In this document: one piece after another, positions 17,351-26,774 of the stretch
Layout of the letters: every line of letters starts with the position of its first letter
Numbering within the stretch: the stretch's first letter is position 1
Assembly (NCBI RefSeq): GCF_026650985.1
Contig: NZ_CP086239.1
Span: 2,294,001-2,358,000, forward strand
Length of the DNA: 64,000 bases
Source of the DNA: Clostridium estertheticum
GTDB lineage: Bacteria; Bacillota; Clostridia; Clostridiales; Clostridiaceae
Reading direction: 5' to 3'
Made by a program: the position numbers and the translations under genes
The notes under the pieces: generated by a model
Seen by the model: the letters and a program-made list of their open reading frames with translations, nothing else
What the model was told of the DNA's origin: nothing
The model's database searches: none

Positions 17351-17836
17351 TTATTCATACCACAATTCCATTATTAATTTAGTATGAGGTAAATATTTTA
17401 TTTTTACATTCATACCTGTCTTAACCTTACTATCATCTACTATTGGATGATCATTTCCATTTACAGTTATAGAATCATAACCCCAAGTTTTCCTACTTGT
17501 AGGTTTTGCAGCATAAACAATTACACTACCCTCCTCTACACTGTAGTTTTTTGTAATTATACTAGGTACGTCTAACCAATAAGGCGTAACCATACGTAAA
17601 CTCCATATCGGTAATATACATATTGCTATTAGAATAAATAATCCAAAAATCTTATCACCTAATTTTAACTTTGATTTTTGTTTCTTTTTAAATATTTTGC
17701 GTTTTGGTTTAATAGTCCTTGTTTTTCTATTAGAAAACCAATTAATTATATCTACAATAAAAGCATAAATAAAAATACCAGGCACACCTAGTCCTATAGA
17801 TGTAAATAATAACAATACCCCTATATATGTAACCAT
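17351..17836 (-). CDS. Hypothetical membrane protein with basic linker
   Basis: The 161-residue protein has a membrane segment at each end of a strongly basic cytoplasmic loop (RKTRTIKPKRKIFKKKQKSK, residues ~37-58), then an external C-terminal domain of about 70 residues, mostly beta-type. The ATG has an AGGAGG site. I do not recognise the family. It looks similar in layout to small DUF-type membrane proteins whose C-terminus is a small beta-barrel, but no motif decides it. Its neighbour is the convergent NlpC gene. Confidence 0.6.
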   Translation of the reverse strand: MVTYIGVLLLFTSIGLGVPGIFIYAFIVDIINWFSNRKTRTIKPKRKIFKKKQKSKLKLGDKIFGLFILIAICILPIWSLRMVTPYWLDVPSIITKNYSVEEGSVIVYAAKPTSRKTWGYDSITVNGNDHPIVDDSKVKTGMNVKIKYLPHTKLIMELWYE

Positions 17837-18263
17837 TAATATTGCCTCCTATATACTTATTATAATATTTTTTAAATTTCCGTTCACTCTTGACATTATT
17901 ACATATAATTAATGAAATAAATACTTTTTATTTCAAATTGCCATGCCCCTGCGCACAAATATAAGCCCCCTATACCATAGGAGGCCTATAAAAAATATTT
18001 TCTATGCTTAATATCTATTTAGTTTACATATTTAATCTCTTCAGAATCAGGTTTTGACCTATCATGTACGTTCCAAGTAAGGGCTAATAATTTTGTACTT
18101 CGATGGAATCTATAAAAATCTTTCTTTCAGCTTTTAGTAGCCTGATAAATCCTTTTTATGCTTTGTTTTCAGAATTAGCTCCTTCTTATCTCTAATAAAC
18201 AACATAAAATACAGAGGACTAGATTTAAAATAAAATCTAGTCCTCTGTAAATCTAAACTAATA
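17837..18263. other. Intergenic stretch with hairpins and a possible coding remnant
   Basis: This 427-base gap holds a hairpin (CCCCCTAT / ATAGGAGG, about 17967-17987) and the hppA terminator (18211-18249). On the minus strand, 18019-18126 has an open frame of about 35 codons without a start, ending DSEEIKYVN. It looks like the tail of a decayed gene, but I cannot identify it. Confidence 0.35.
18211..18249 (-). terminator. Terminator after hppA
   Basis: ACAGAGGACTAGATTT pairs perfectly with AAATCTAGTCCTCTGT around a short loop, 15 bases past the hppA stop. Confidence 0.85.
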
Positions 18264-20726
18264 TTAGTTTTTAATTCTCATTCTATAGAATGAGCGCCAT
18301 ACAAATATAATCGCGATTACAAAGAATACCGCTCCAATGTATGGAGCTACAGCTCTGAATCTTTCTGATATAGCAATTTCCATAGCAAGCATTCCAAATA
18401 ATGTCGTAAATTTTATTATTGGATTTAATGCTACTGATGAAGTATCTTTAAATGGATCTCCAACTGTGTCGCCAATAACGCAAGCATCATGAAGTGGAGT
18501 ACCCTTCTCATCTAGGTCAACTTCAACAACCTTTTTAGCATTATCCCAGCATCCACCTGCATTTGCCATAAATATAGCCTGATACAAACCAAAAACTGCT
18601 ATAGATATAAGGTAAGCAACGAAAAATGCTACTGGTTCAGTATTATTACCTCTAGGAGCTGAGAAAAATGCGAATGCTAGTGCAAATGAGAATATTGCAA
18701 CGAATATGTTAAACATTCCCTTCTGTGCATATTGAGTACAAATTTTAACAACTTCCTTAGATTTTTCTGTAGATGCTCTTTGATCTGCATCCTCATCCAA
18801 TTCTATATTTTTCTTGATAAATTCTACTGCCCTATAGGCACCTGTAGAAACTGCCTGAGTAGATGCACCTGTAAACCAATAGATTATCGCACCACCGCAC
18901 ATAAATCCAAATAAAGTGTAGGGGTTAAGTAAATTAAGAATAGTTTCAGGTTTAACTTTTAATACATCTTGTATAACTAGAATAAGTGAAAAAATCATTG
19001 TAGTGGCTCCAACAACAGCTGTACCAATAAGTACAGGTTTTGCAGTTGCTTTGAATGTATTTCCTGCACCATCATTAGCTTCAAGGTAGTATTTTGCTTT
19101 TTCAAAATCTGGTTTAAAACCAAAATCTCTTTCTATTTCTTTCGAAATATTAGGAATAGTTTCAATAAGTGATAGTTCATAAATAGATTGTGCATTATCA
19201 GTTACTGGGCCATAACTATCTACTGCAATAGTAACGGGACCCATACTTAGTAATCCGAAAGCAACTAAACCAAAAGCAAAAACTGAAGGGTATATCATTA
19301 TATCTTTTAAGCCAAGTGTACTTGCAAGATATGCTACAAACATTAATACTACAAATACCATCCCCTGCCAGAATGCACTAAAGTTACCAGCAACAAGTCC
19401 TGAAAGAATATTTAATGAAGCTCCGCCTTCTCTTGATGCTGTAACAACTTCTTGTACATGTTTTGATTTACCACTAGTAAATATTTTAGTAACCTCAGGA
19501 ATAAGTGCTCCTCCCAAAGTACCACAACTAATAATTATAGCTAGTACATACCAAATACTATTAGAGTTTGCGGTTAATGCAACCTGAGTACCAGGTCCAA
19601 GAATTAAGTAACTAACTACAAAAATAACAATTATTGATAGTATTGATGAGATCCAAATAAGATTTGTTAGAGGTTGTTCAAAATCAAGATCATCGGTATT
19701 ACTGTATTTCATTTCACTATAAGCTCTGTTTATATAAAATGCTGCAATTGACGTAATAACCATCAATATACGCATTGTAAAAATCCATGTAAGAAGAGTA
19801 GACTGAAGTATTAATCTATCTGCCTGTGGAAATGACATACCAACCGCAAGAACAATAAATGAGATTAAAGCAACTCCTGTTACTCCATAAGTCTCAAATC
19901 CATCAGCAGTAGGGCCAACACTATCTCCTGCATTATCTCCAGTACAATCTGCAATAACTCCTGGATTTCTAGGGTCATCTTCCTTAATCTTGAAAGCAAT
20001 TTTCATAAGATCTGATCCAATGTCGGCAATTTTTGTAAAAATACCACCGGCAATACGTAATGCACTTGCTCCTAATGACTCACCAATTGCAAATCCTATA
20101 AAGCTTGCACCTGCAAGGCTACGTGGAACAAAGATTAATATTATTAACATCATAAAGAGTTCTACGCAAATTAAAAGCACTCCAATGCTCATACCTGCAT
20201 CAAGAGGAATATTTACAAGGTTTAAAGGTTTACCTTTTAATGAAGCAAATGCCATCCTACTATTTGCAAACGTATTCATTCTTATGCCATACCAAGCAAC
20301 GCCATAAGATCCAAGTATACCAACAATAGTCCAGCCAAGTACTAATAATACTCCACCAAAGCTAGTTCCTTGCAAGTAACCAAAGTAAAATGCAATAATG
20401 CTACCTATAAGAAGAAATAAAATTGCAATAAATTTACCTTGCTGAATTAAGTAAGTTTTGCATGTTTCAAATATAATAGCTGAAACATCAAGCATTGATT
20501 TATGTGCTCTAATTTTCTTTACCCTTAAAAATTGATAAAAACCAAATGCCATGCCCAAAAGACAAATTACGAGTCCCATCATAAGTGTTCCATTTTGACT
20601 AGATGATAACTCTGGAATCTTTAAATTCGATTCATCTGCATATGCAATAACCGGTGATAATGAAGCTAAAATTACACTACTTAGAATTGAAACCTTTACA
20701 ATTTTGTCAGTTTTGTTAGTATTCAT
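18264..20726 (-). CDS. hppA: Membrane-bound proton-translocating pyrophosphatase
   Basis: This 820-residue, roughly 16-helix protein couples pyrophosphate hydrolysis to ion pumping. Signature segments are the PPi site DDPRNPGVIADCTGDNAGDS, the loop GDTVGDPFKDTSS near the C-terminus and ANAGGCWDNAKK. In the GNTFKATAK motif the position that is Ala in K+-dependent enzymes is Lys, which by family rules indicates a K+-independent, H+-pumping type. I chose the ATG at 20726 because an AGGGAGG site is 7-8 bases upstream; an in-frame start 48 bases earlier has no such site. An N-terminal signal-like stretch ending AYADES is unusual for bacterial members. Confidence 0.95.
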   Translation of the reverse strand: MNTNKTDKIVKVSILSSVILASLSPVIAYADESNLKIPELSSSQNGTLMMGLVICLLGMAFGFYQFLRVKKIRAHKSMLDVSAIIFETCKTYLIQQGKFIAILFLLIGSIIAFYFGYLQGTSFGGVLLVLGWTIVGILGSYGVAWYGIRMNTFANSRMAFASLKGKPLNLVNIPLDAGMSIGVLLICVELFMMLIILIFVPRSLAGASFIGFAIGESLGASALRIAGGIFTKIADIGSDLMKIAFKIKEDDPRNPGVIADCTGDNAGDSVGPTADGFETYGVTGVALISFIVLAVGMSFPQADRLILQSTLLTWIFTMRILMVITSIAAFYINRAYSEMKYSNTDDLDFEQPLTNLIWISSILSIIVIFVVSYLILGPGTQVALTANSNSIWYVLAIIISCGTLGGALIPEVTKIFTSGKSKHVQEVVTASREGGASLNILSGLVAGNFSAFWQGMVFVVLMFVAYLASTLGLKDIMIYPSVFAFGLVAFGLLSMGPVTIAVDSYGPVTDNAQSIYELSLIETIPNISKEIERDFGFKPDFEKAKYYLEANDGAGNTFKATAKPVLIGTAVVGATTMIFSLILVIQDVLKVKPETILNLLNPYTLFGFMCGGAIIYWFTGASTQAVSTGAYRAVEFIKKNIELDEDADQRASTEKSKEVVKICTQYAQKGMFNIFVAIFSFALAFAFFSAPRGNNTEPVAFFVAYLISIAVFGLYQAIFMANAGGCWDNAKKVVEVDLDEKGTPLHDACVIGDTVGDPFKDTSSVALNPIIKFTTLFGMLAMEIAISERFRAVAPYIGAVFFVIAIIFVWRSFYRMRIKN

Positions 20727-21121
20727 AAACACTACCTCCCTAAAATTATAAATTAAGTGGTACCTAAGTTCCACATTGAATAAGTTACATTCAGAAACTA
20801 ATATAATTTAATGAAGAATTTAGGATAATACAAGTCCATATTACCACTTTGAATAATAATATTCAACTTTTTTTAACTGTTTTTGAATAATTATCCTCCT
20901 TTCTTGTAAATTGAATTATATTCTAATAAATACAAATAAAAACAATTCCCACTTTATATTATGCCATAAATGTCAAAAAAAGTACAGTCTTAATTCTATT
21001 AAATATTATATTTAAAAAGTATATTTTATAGTTATAATATGTGGTATTGAAAAATATGATGCTGGATAGAATACCTTTGATTAAAAGAAATGGAATAGGA
21101 GTAAAAAGGAGCGAGTAATAA
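20727..21121. other. Divergent promoter region of hppA and the ABC exporter
   Basis: This 395-base AT-rich gap has a TATAAT at 21033-21038 with TTTAAA 16 bases upstream, a plausible promoter for the ABC genes. I see no ORF, riboswitch or strong hairpin. Confidence 0.4.
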
Positions 21122-21862
21122 ATGAATAATGAAAATGTTATTAACATAGAAAATTATAAGCAACAATTCGGAAAATTTGTTGTACTTGAAAATATTAATT
21201 TGGATGTAAAAAAAGGAGAGATACTTGGCCTCCTTGGCCCATCTGGCTCTGGTAAAACCACTTTGATAAAAGCTATTGTTGGAATGAGTGAACCTACAAA
21301 CGGCTCTGTATGCGTACTAGGAACTAAAATGCCATCACTAGCTGTAGTTTCAAAAATTGGATATATGGCTCAGAGTGACGCACTATATGAAGACTTAACC
21401 GCTCTTGATAATATATTATTTTTTGCATCTTTATATGGCCTGAAGAAAAAATTTGCAAAACAAAGAGCAAGTGAGGTTTTAGAATTGGTTCTTCTTCGTG
21501 ATGAAGGTAAAAAACTTATTAAGAATTTTTCTGGTGGAATGAAAAGAAGATTATCCCTTGCTATAGCCTTAGTTCACAAACCAGAACTACTTATTCTTGA
21601 TGAACCTACCGTAGGAATTGATCCAGTTCTTAGGCTCGAATTTTGGAAGGAATTTGAGCGTTTAAGAAAAGAAGGAGTTACAATAATTATAACTACCCAT
21701 GTTATGGATGAAGCTGAACATTGTGATAGGCTTGCTCTAATTAGAAACGGCGGGCTAATTGCAATTGGCACCCCTGATGAATTAAAAGAAAAATCTGGGG
21801 AAAGCACGGTTGAAGGCGCATTTCTCTATTATGGAAAAGAAGGGAAGGTGAATCACATATGA
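21122..21862 (+). CDS. ABC-2 type exporter ATP-binding protein
   Basis: The 246-residue ATPase has Walker A GPSGSGKTT (~35-43), the signature FSGGMKRR, Walker B LLILDEPTVGIDP and the switch His in TTHVMDEAEH. It belongs to the DRA/CcmA branch that powers ABC-2 exporters for drugs, lipids or antibiotics. The ATG follows AAGGAG. Its stop overlaps the permease start by 4 bases, so the two are translationally coupled and form one transporter. The substrate is unknown. Confidence 0.92.
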   Translation: MNNENVINIENYKQQFGKFVVLENINLDVKKGEILGLLGPSGSGKTTLIKAIVGMSEPTNGSVCVLGTKMPSLAVVSKIGYMAQSDALYEDLTALDNILFFASLYGLKKKFAKQRASEVLELVLLRDEGKKLIKNFSGGMKRRLSLAIALVHKPELLILDEPTVGIDPVLRLEFWKEFERLRKEGVTIIITTHVMDEAEHCDRLALIRNGGLIAIGTPDELKEKSGESTVEGAFLYYGKEGKVNHI

Positions 21863-22872
21863 GAGTATTATCGATTGCTAAAAGATTAATAAAACAACTT
21901 CGCGGTGACAAAAGATCTATCGCTCTAATGTTTGTTGCTCCAGTTTTTGTAATGTATCTTTTAAGTGCTATTCTCAGCTCCGCAACCACAACACCAAATA
22001 TTGATCTTATTTCAGCACCACCTATTTATGTAGAAAAACTACAAACCTTTGCCAACGTTAATAAAGTTTCTAGCGAAGAAATCGCATTGAAAAATTTGAA
22101 TGATAAAAGTATAGATGCCTATATTGTTTTTATTGGCAATAAACCAAATGTTACATTAGATGGCGCTGACCCTTCTATAACCAGCCTTGTTATGAACACG
22201 CTAAACAAGCTTTCTTTAAGTAGTACTACTCAAAAGCCCGAAATTAGTTTTTTACATGGTTCTATGGATATGGGAGCATTTGATTCCATGGCTCCAATCC
22301 TTATGGGTTTCTTTATCTTCTTTTTCGTATTTTTAATAGCAGGCGTTGCATTTTTGAGAGAAAGAATAAGCGGAACGCTTGATAGAATTCTTGCCACTCC
22401 CCTAAAAAGGTGGGAGATAGTTTTAGGATATTTCCTAGGGTTTGGATCCTTTGTAGCCATTCAGACTATAATACTTCAGATTTTTAGTGTATATGGCCTT
22501 AACGTGCCCATGGTAGGCAGCTTTTGGGCAGTGCTTGTGTTAAATTTGGTACTTGCCTCAGGATCTTTAGCACTTGGAACTCTCTTATCTGCCTTTGCAC
22601 GTAATGAATTTCAATTATTTCAATTTATCCCTATAGTAATAGTTCCACAAATTATGTTCAGTGGTATTTTTGATTTGAGAAACTCACCTGTCTGGGCAAA
22701 GATATTATCAAAAGTATTTCCTATGACTTACGGAGCCGAAGCATTAAAAGATGTTATGCTAAGGGGAAAGAGTCTAATAGACGTTAGATATGATGTACTA
22801 ATCCTTATAGGCTATGCATTACTATTTCTTATATTAAACACCATAGCTCTTAAAAAGTATAGAAAGGCATAA
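21859..22872 (+). CDS. ABC-2 type exporter permease
   Basis: The 337-residue permease has TM1 near residue 25, a large extracytoplasmic loop (~45-140) and five more helices in the C-terminal half. It includes the ABC-2 motif region FLRERISGTLDRILATPLKRWEI and the late block FPMTYGAEALKD. This is the YhgE/NatB-like layout of linear-type exporters. It forms a transporter with the upstream ATPase through the ATGA-type overlap. A hairpin terminator follows. Confidence 0.9.
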   Translation: MRVLSIAKRLIKQLRGDKRSIALMFVAPVFVMYLLSAILSSATTTPNIDLISAPPIYVEKLQTFANVNKVSSEEIALKNLNDKSIDAYIVFIGNKPNVTLDGADPSITSLVMNTLNKLSLSSTTQKPEISFLHGSMDMGAFDSMAPILMGFFIFFFVFLIAGVAFLRERISGTLDRILATPLKRWEIVLGYFLGFGSFVAIQTIILQIFSVYGLNVPMVGSFWAVLVLNLVLASGSLALGTLLSAFARNEFQLFQFIPIVIVPQIMFSGIFDLRNSPVWAKILSKVFPMTYGAEALKDVMLRGKSLIDVRYDVLILIGYALLFLILNTIALKKYRKA

Positions 22873-22898
22873 ATTTATAATTTATCATAAGCATAAAA

Positions 22899-22935
22899 TA
22901 GCCCATACCTTACCATAAGATGTGGGCTTACTATT
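22899..22935 (+). terminator. Terminator after the ABC exporter operon
   Basis: AGCCCATACCTT / AAGATGTGGGCT forms an imperfect stem with a T-rich 3' flank. Confidence 0.65.
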
Positions 22936-22970
22936 ATTTATTTAAAGTAATCATAGTCCTGACCTGCTAT

Positions 22971-23234
22971 TTAATAACCTCTATTCATTATAGAACCTAT
23001 TATAGCAGCAAAAAATATAATATATATTACCAATCCTATTGCACACATAATTAACTGTGCTTGAAAGAATGCTTTTTTACTTTTATTTACGTTTTTACCA
23101 AATGCCCAAACGAACATTAACACTATATTTGCTATAGGTATTAATAACAATAGATCAGTAAGTATCCAATCCTTAAATGTCATTGGTTGATTATTAATGT
23201 CGCCGTTTTGAACTTGAATGTCGTTATTTTCCAT
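22971..23234 (-). CDS. Small two-helix membrane protein
   Basis: This 87-residue protein has a polar N-terminus, the segment MTFKDWILTDLLLLIPIANI, a short charged loop (GKNVNKSKKAFFQA) and a second hydrophobic helix. This layout is common in small clostridial and bacillar membrane proteins of unknown function, which usually contain a PxxN in helix 1 and an SKK loop. The ATG at 23234 is preceded by AAAAAGGGGA. It converges on the ABC operon. No function can be assigned. Confidence 0.7.
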   Translation of the reverse strand: MENNDIQVQNGDINNQPMTFKDWILTDLLLLIPIANIVLMFVWAFGKNVNKSKKAFFQAQLIMCAIGLVIYIIFFAAIIGSIMNRGY

Positions 23235-23451
23235 AATTAATGTGTCCCCTTTTTAATTTGATTCATAATATTATAACTATAACTTATCCATTATTTATAT
23301 TCACGATAAATCATTGTATAAATATCACCAAAATATCTACTTGTTAATTTATTTAACAAGCGTTTTACAAATCGACAAAGTTATATTGTATTATACAATA
23401 ATAGCACATTTTTGCTTATTTGTCTATGTTTTCTTGTCGTTTTACATGTTA

Positions 23452-24768
23452 TTACTTAGAATTTTTTCTATAATTAATTGATATATCTTGTTTTTGAATC
23501 AATGTTAATGAAAGATTTAATAGTATGTTCTCTTTAATAGTATGGAAATTCATTTCTAAAGGGAATTTATCACTAAAATGTTTTCTATCAACCAGGGTAT
23601 ATGTTTCATGAATTTTCACTCTTTCTATTTTACAATTTATAGGTGCAATATCACAATTGATATATTCACTACATTGAGTGTTTTTTTCCATTAAATATTC
23701 ATTAAAATCATTATTGATATTTAAACAATCCGATGATATATAAATGGGTATATAATCTAGCCCCTTTCCTTTTGAGAAAACTGGGGGAACCTTACAGTTA
23801 ATTAAAGAGGTACATTTAAACGGGATATAAATTATAACACATTCAGTATCTAGATTAATTATGTTATCATAAACACCTTTTGCTATAGAAAAATCTATTT
23901 CATTTCTAATAAAACCCTCTAAAAAAAGTTTTCCATTCAATAAGGGAAAAGTATCATTTTTTTCATACATAGGTAATAACTTACTACTAGTTAAATATAC
24001 GTCCTTTTTCATGTTTTTTATATCTAATGCAGCATTTTTCAATCTAAATGTTGATTCAATAGGTATATCTATATTTTTTTCAGCTATTATTATTGGTAGT
24101 GTTGATATTAAAGTTTCACAGTAATCATTATTTATATTTTCATGAATTTTATAAATATCATTGATAATAATATTACTATCATCTTTTTTCTTTATACATT
24201 CAATATCATCTTTAATAATTACTTCTTGTATTGGAAGTATGTATGTTGTCTCCAATTTATCTTTTGAATTTCTAATCAAGCTTGACTTATTTGCTGCTAC
24301 ATTATTTTCACGCTTAATATCTATTAAGCAGTTTTGCAATGTTTTATTACTCATTTCACTATAATATAATCGTTGTATTAGTTTTGAAATAATAAAGATT
24401 TTTTCATTATTTAATCTATCACTAATAGGAATTATGAATTTAGAATCATCTTTAATAGTTACTTCTTGTATAGGTAGTATTAATTCTGAATCCTCTTCAA
24501 TAATTACTTGCCCTATAGGTAGTATTAATTCTGAATCCTCTTCAACGATTACTTGCTCTATTGGTAGTAATAATTCTGAATCCATTTTATCTTTCGCATT
24601 TTTTTTTATATTTAAATTATCCAATTTTTTATTTTTATGTTTAACATTTGTTGAGTTTTTCTTGGCTTTTTTATTAACATTTATAATACAATTTGGTTGT
24701 TGTAACATATTCAAAACAATAAGCAACTTTACCATTCTCAATTTGTCACTGTTATTGTATGGTTTCAT
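23452..24768 (-). CDS. DUF3794-domain (CsxC-like) spore-surface protein with N-terminal repeats
   Basis: The C-terminal ~220 residues align with the two DUF3794 paralogues just upstream (KNVYLTQCKLLP in those becomes KDVYLTSSKLLP; GKLFLEGFIR; PFKCTS; VPPVFS). The N-terminal ~220 residues differ: a basic, Lys/Asn-rich region and four tandem 15-residue units of the form EDSELILPIGQVIIE, with further single copies later. It lacks the N-terminal CxxC of its paralogues. The start has AAAGGAG. By linkage and domain it is probably a spore coat or exosporium component, but it is divergent. Confidence 0.65.
   Translation of the reverse strand: MKPYNNSDKLRMVKLLIVLNMLQQPNCIINVNKKAKKNSTNVKHKNKKLDNLNIKKNAKDKMDSELLLPIEQVIVEEDSELILPIGQVIIEEDSELILPIQEVTIKDDSKFIIPISDRLNNEKIFIISKLIQRLYYSEMSNKTLQNCLIDIKRENNVAANKSSLIRNSKDKLETTYILPIQEVIIKDDIECIKKKDDSNIIINDIYKIHENINNDYCETLISTLPIIIAEKNIDIPIESTFRLKNAALDIKNMKKDVYLTSSKLLPMYEKNDTFPLLNGKLFLEGFIRNEIDFSIAKGVYDNIINLDTECVIIYIPFKCTSLINCKVPPVFSKGKGLDYIPIYISSDCLNINNDFNEYLMEKNTQCSEYINCDIAPINCKIERVKIHETYTLVDRKHFSDKFPLEMNFHTIKENILLNLSLTLIQKQDISINYRKNSK
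24424..24582 (-). repeat. Tandem 45-bp coding repeat inside the DUF3794 protein
   Basis: Three full 45-base units and one partial unit encode 15-residue repeats with the core DSExxLPIxxVxxxx. Units differ by a few bases, so the array is old enough to have drifted but still in phase. Confidence 0.8.
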
Positions 24769-24901
24769 TGAAGAATGCTCCTTTACTATAAGAGTTTGGT
24801 ATATGAAATAAAATGGACTAGACTAGCATACCGATTAGTTATTTTATTCCAGATGCCTTATGTATTTAAATATCATCAAATATATTATATTGATGATATT
24901 T

Positions 24902-24953
24902 AAATAACCGTTTTTCTAAAGAATAGTATTTTTTTAGAAAAACGGTTATTTTT
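24902..24953 (-). terminator. Terminator after the first CsxC-like gene
   Basis: AAATAACCGTTTTTCTAAA pairs with TTTAGAAAAACGGTTATTT. A closely related hairpin (ATAACCG...CGGCTAT) follows the tandem paralogue at 25864-25910, so terminator and gene duplicated together. Confidence 0.85.
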
Positions 24954-24972
24954 AAGTGTCTATAAGGGCTCT

Positions 24973-25752
24973 TTACTCTTCGTCATCATCGCAACGGTGA
25001 ACAATTGGAATATTTACCTGCTGCAATTGTAATACTTTGACTCTAATATATACAACCATTTTTTCTATTACTTTATTATAAAGTTGTACTTTTGAATTAG
25101 TTTTATGGTATAAAGGATCTGTATTAATATCGTCTTCAAAAATCCTTATTCCTTCTAATTCACAGTATGGGCTTTCAGTAAAAGTTATATTATCTTCAAG
25201 ATATTGTTCACATCCTGATTTCCCCATAATAGTGCCCGTACAGTCATTACATCCACAACTACTTAATAAATCTATTTCTTTTTGGACTCCGCGAACATTA
25301 ACTACTGGTGGCACTGTATATACAACTTCTGTTACAGCTGTAAATGGTACATCTATTGTCGTATGAGCGATTCTACCACTTACAATTTCTTTTTCTACAC
25401 AGTCAGCAGTAGCGTATTCTATATTTTTTCTTACGAATCCACCTATAAATAATTTTCCGGATACTAGAGTGCCATCTGCAGCAATTACGCCCGATCTAGG
25501 TAGCAATTTGCATTGAGTTAAATATACATTTTTCTTTATTCTTTTAATTTCAAAGAATGGCTCGTTTAATTTGAACACAGCTTCAACATCTATTTGAATC
25601 TCTCTTTCGCCGAGTACTACAGGAATTTTAGCTACTAGAGGGCCTCTAATACCAACTGGTGTAATAGTAGTTCCACTACTTAAAGGTAATGTTTGTGAAC
25701 TAATAATTTTACCACAATTATCGCAAGGGTATACAACTTGATTTTTTTCCAA
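24973..25752 (-). CDS. DUF3794 / CsxC-like exosporium protein, copy A
   Basis: The 259-residue protein has an N-terminal CDNCG (CxxC), a DUF3794/SPOCS-type beta domain (KIPVVLGEREIQIDVEA, IKRIKKNVYLTQCKLLP, GKLFIGGFVRKNIEYATADC), a mid-protein Cys cluster (SSCGCNDC) and an acidic tail. Such proteins are described as CsxC-type exosporium or spore-coat components in Clostridium. It is about three-quarters identical to the next gene upstream. The AGGAGG site is strong, and the upstream region has a sigma-K-like promoter shared with its twin, pointing to mother-cell expression late in sporulation. The name is by family resemblance. Confidence 0.75.
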   Translation of the reverse strand: MEKNQVVYPCDNCGKIISSQTLPLSSGTTITPVGIRGPLVAKIPVVLGEREIQIDVEAVFKLNEPFFEIKRIKKNVYLTQCKLLPRSGVIAADGTLVSGKLFIGGFVRKNIEYATADCVEKEIVSGRIAHTTIDVPFTAVTEVVYTVPPVVNVRGVQKEIDLLSSCGCNDCTGTIMGKSGCEQYLEDNITFTESPYCELEGIRIFEDDINTDPLYHKTNSKVQLYNKVIEKMVVYIRVKVLQLQQVNIPIVHRCDDDEE

Positions 25753-25791
25753 AGGTAATTCCTCCTTTTATTGAGGTCTTATGACCTTCTA

Positions 25792-25820
25792 CATACTATG
25801 TAGAAAATACAATAAGCGTT
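25792..25820 (-). promoter_or_regulatory. Sigma-K-like promoter of CsxC-like copy A
   Basis: On the minus strand: AACG, 16 bases, CATAGTATG. This fits the sigma-K pattern (AC at -35, CATAnnnT at -10) and matches the twin gene's promoter in sequence and spacing. Confidence 0.6.
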
Positions 25821-25863
25821 ACTTTAAATATCATTAAATATATAATATATCAGATATATATAA

Positions 25864-25910
25864 ATAACCGCGTATCTAAAGAATAATATCTTCTTTAGAT
25901 GCACGGCTAT
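25864..25910 (-). terminator. Terminator after CsxC-like copy B
   Basis: ATAACCGCGTATCTAAAG pairs, with a few mismatches, with CTTTAGATGCACGGCTAT. It is homologous to the hairpin at 24902-24953. Confidence 0.75.
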
Positions 25911-25928
25911 ACCTAAATGTTTATATAT

Positions 25929-26735
25929 TTACTTTTCGTAATCAGAATACTGAGTTGTAGTGCACTCGGGTTTAACTGGATGAGAAAATGGAATATTTAC
26001 CTGTTGCACTTGTAATACTTTAATTTTAACATATAAGACCATTTTTTCTATTATTTTATTATAAAGTTGTACTTTTGAATCTGGATGACATTTTATAGGA
26101 TCTGTATTAATATCGTCTTCAATAATTCTTACTCCTACTAACTCACAGTATGGGGTTTCAGTAAAAGTTATACTATCTTCAAAATATTGTTCACACCCTG
26201 ATTTCCCCATAATAGTTCCCGTGCAGTCATTACACCCACAACTACTTAATAAATCTATCTCAGTTTGAACTCCACGAACACTAACTACTGGTGGCACTGA
26301 ATATTGAAGTTCTGTAACAGCTGTAAATGGGACATCAATTGTTGTGTGTGCTATTCTACCACTTACAACTTTATCCCCTATGCAGTCAGCTGTTGCATAT
26401 TCTATATTTTTTCTTACAAATCCACTTATAAATAATTTTCCGGATATGAGAGTGCCATCTGCAGCAACTACTCCCGATCTAGGTAGTAATTTACATTGAG
26501 TTAAATATACATTTTTCTTTATTCTTTTAATTTCATAAAATGGTTCGTTCAAATTAAACTCAGCCTCAATATCTATTTGAATCTCTGTTTCGCCGATTAC
26601 TACAGGGATTTTAGCGACTAGAGGTCCACTAATACCACTTGGTATAATTGTAACTCCACTACTTAAAGGCAATGTTTTGGAACTAATGATTTCACCACAA
26701 TTATCACAAGGGTGCGTAGTTTGATTCTTTTCCAT
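25929..26735 (-). CDS. DUF3794 / CsxC-like exosporium protein, copy B
   Basis: The 268-residue twin of 24973-25752 shares the CDNCG start, the ETEIQIDIEAEFNL region, the GKLFISGFVRKNIEYATADC block and the SSCGCNDC cluster. It differs mainly at the C-terminus (HPVKPECTTTQYSDYEK here; short acidic tail in copy A). The repeated gene-plus-promoter-plus-terminator unit shows a local tandem duplication. The likely location is the spore surface, with Cys pairs possibly forming disulfides or binding metal. It is divergent from the Cys/His repeat protein gene. Confidence 0.75.
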   Translation of the reverse strand: MEKNQTTHPCDNCGEIISSKTLPLSSGVTIIPSGISGPLVAKIPVVIGETEIQIDIEAEFNLNEPFYEIKRIKKNVYLTQCKLLPRSGVVAADGTLISGKLFISGFVRKNIEYATADCIGDKVVSGRIAHTTIDVPFTAVTELQYSVPPVVSVRGVQTEIDLLSSCGCNDCTGTIMGKSGCEQYFEDSITFTETPYCELVGVRIIEDDINTDPIKCHPDSKVQLYNKIIEKMVLYVKIKVLQVQQVNIPFSHPVKPECTTTQYSDYEK

Positions 26736-26774
26736 AAGTAAATCCTCCTTTTTTTCAGGTCTTAAGACCTTTTA

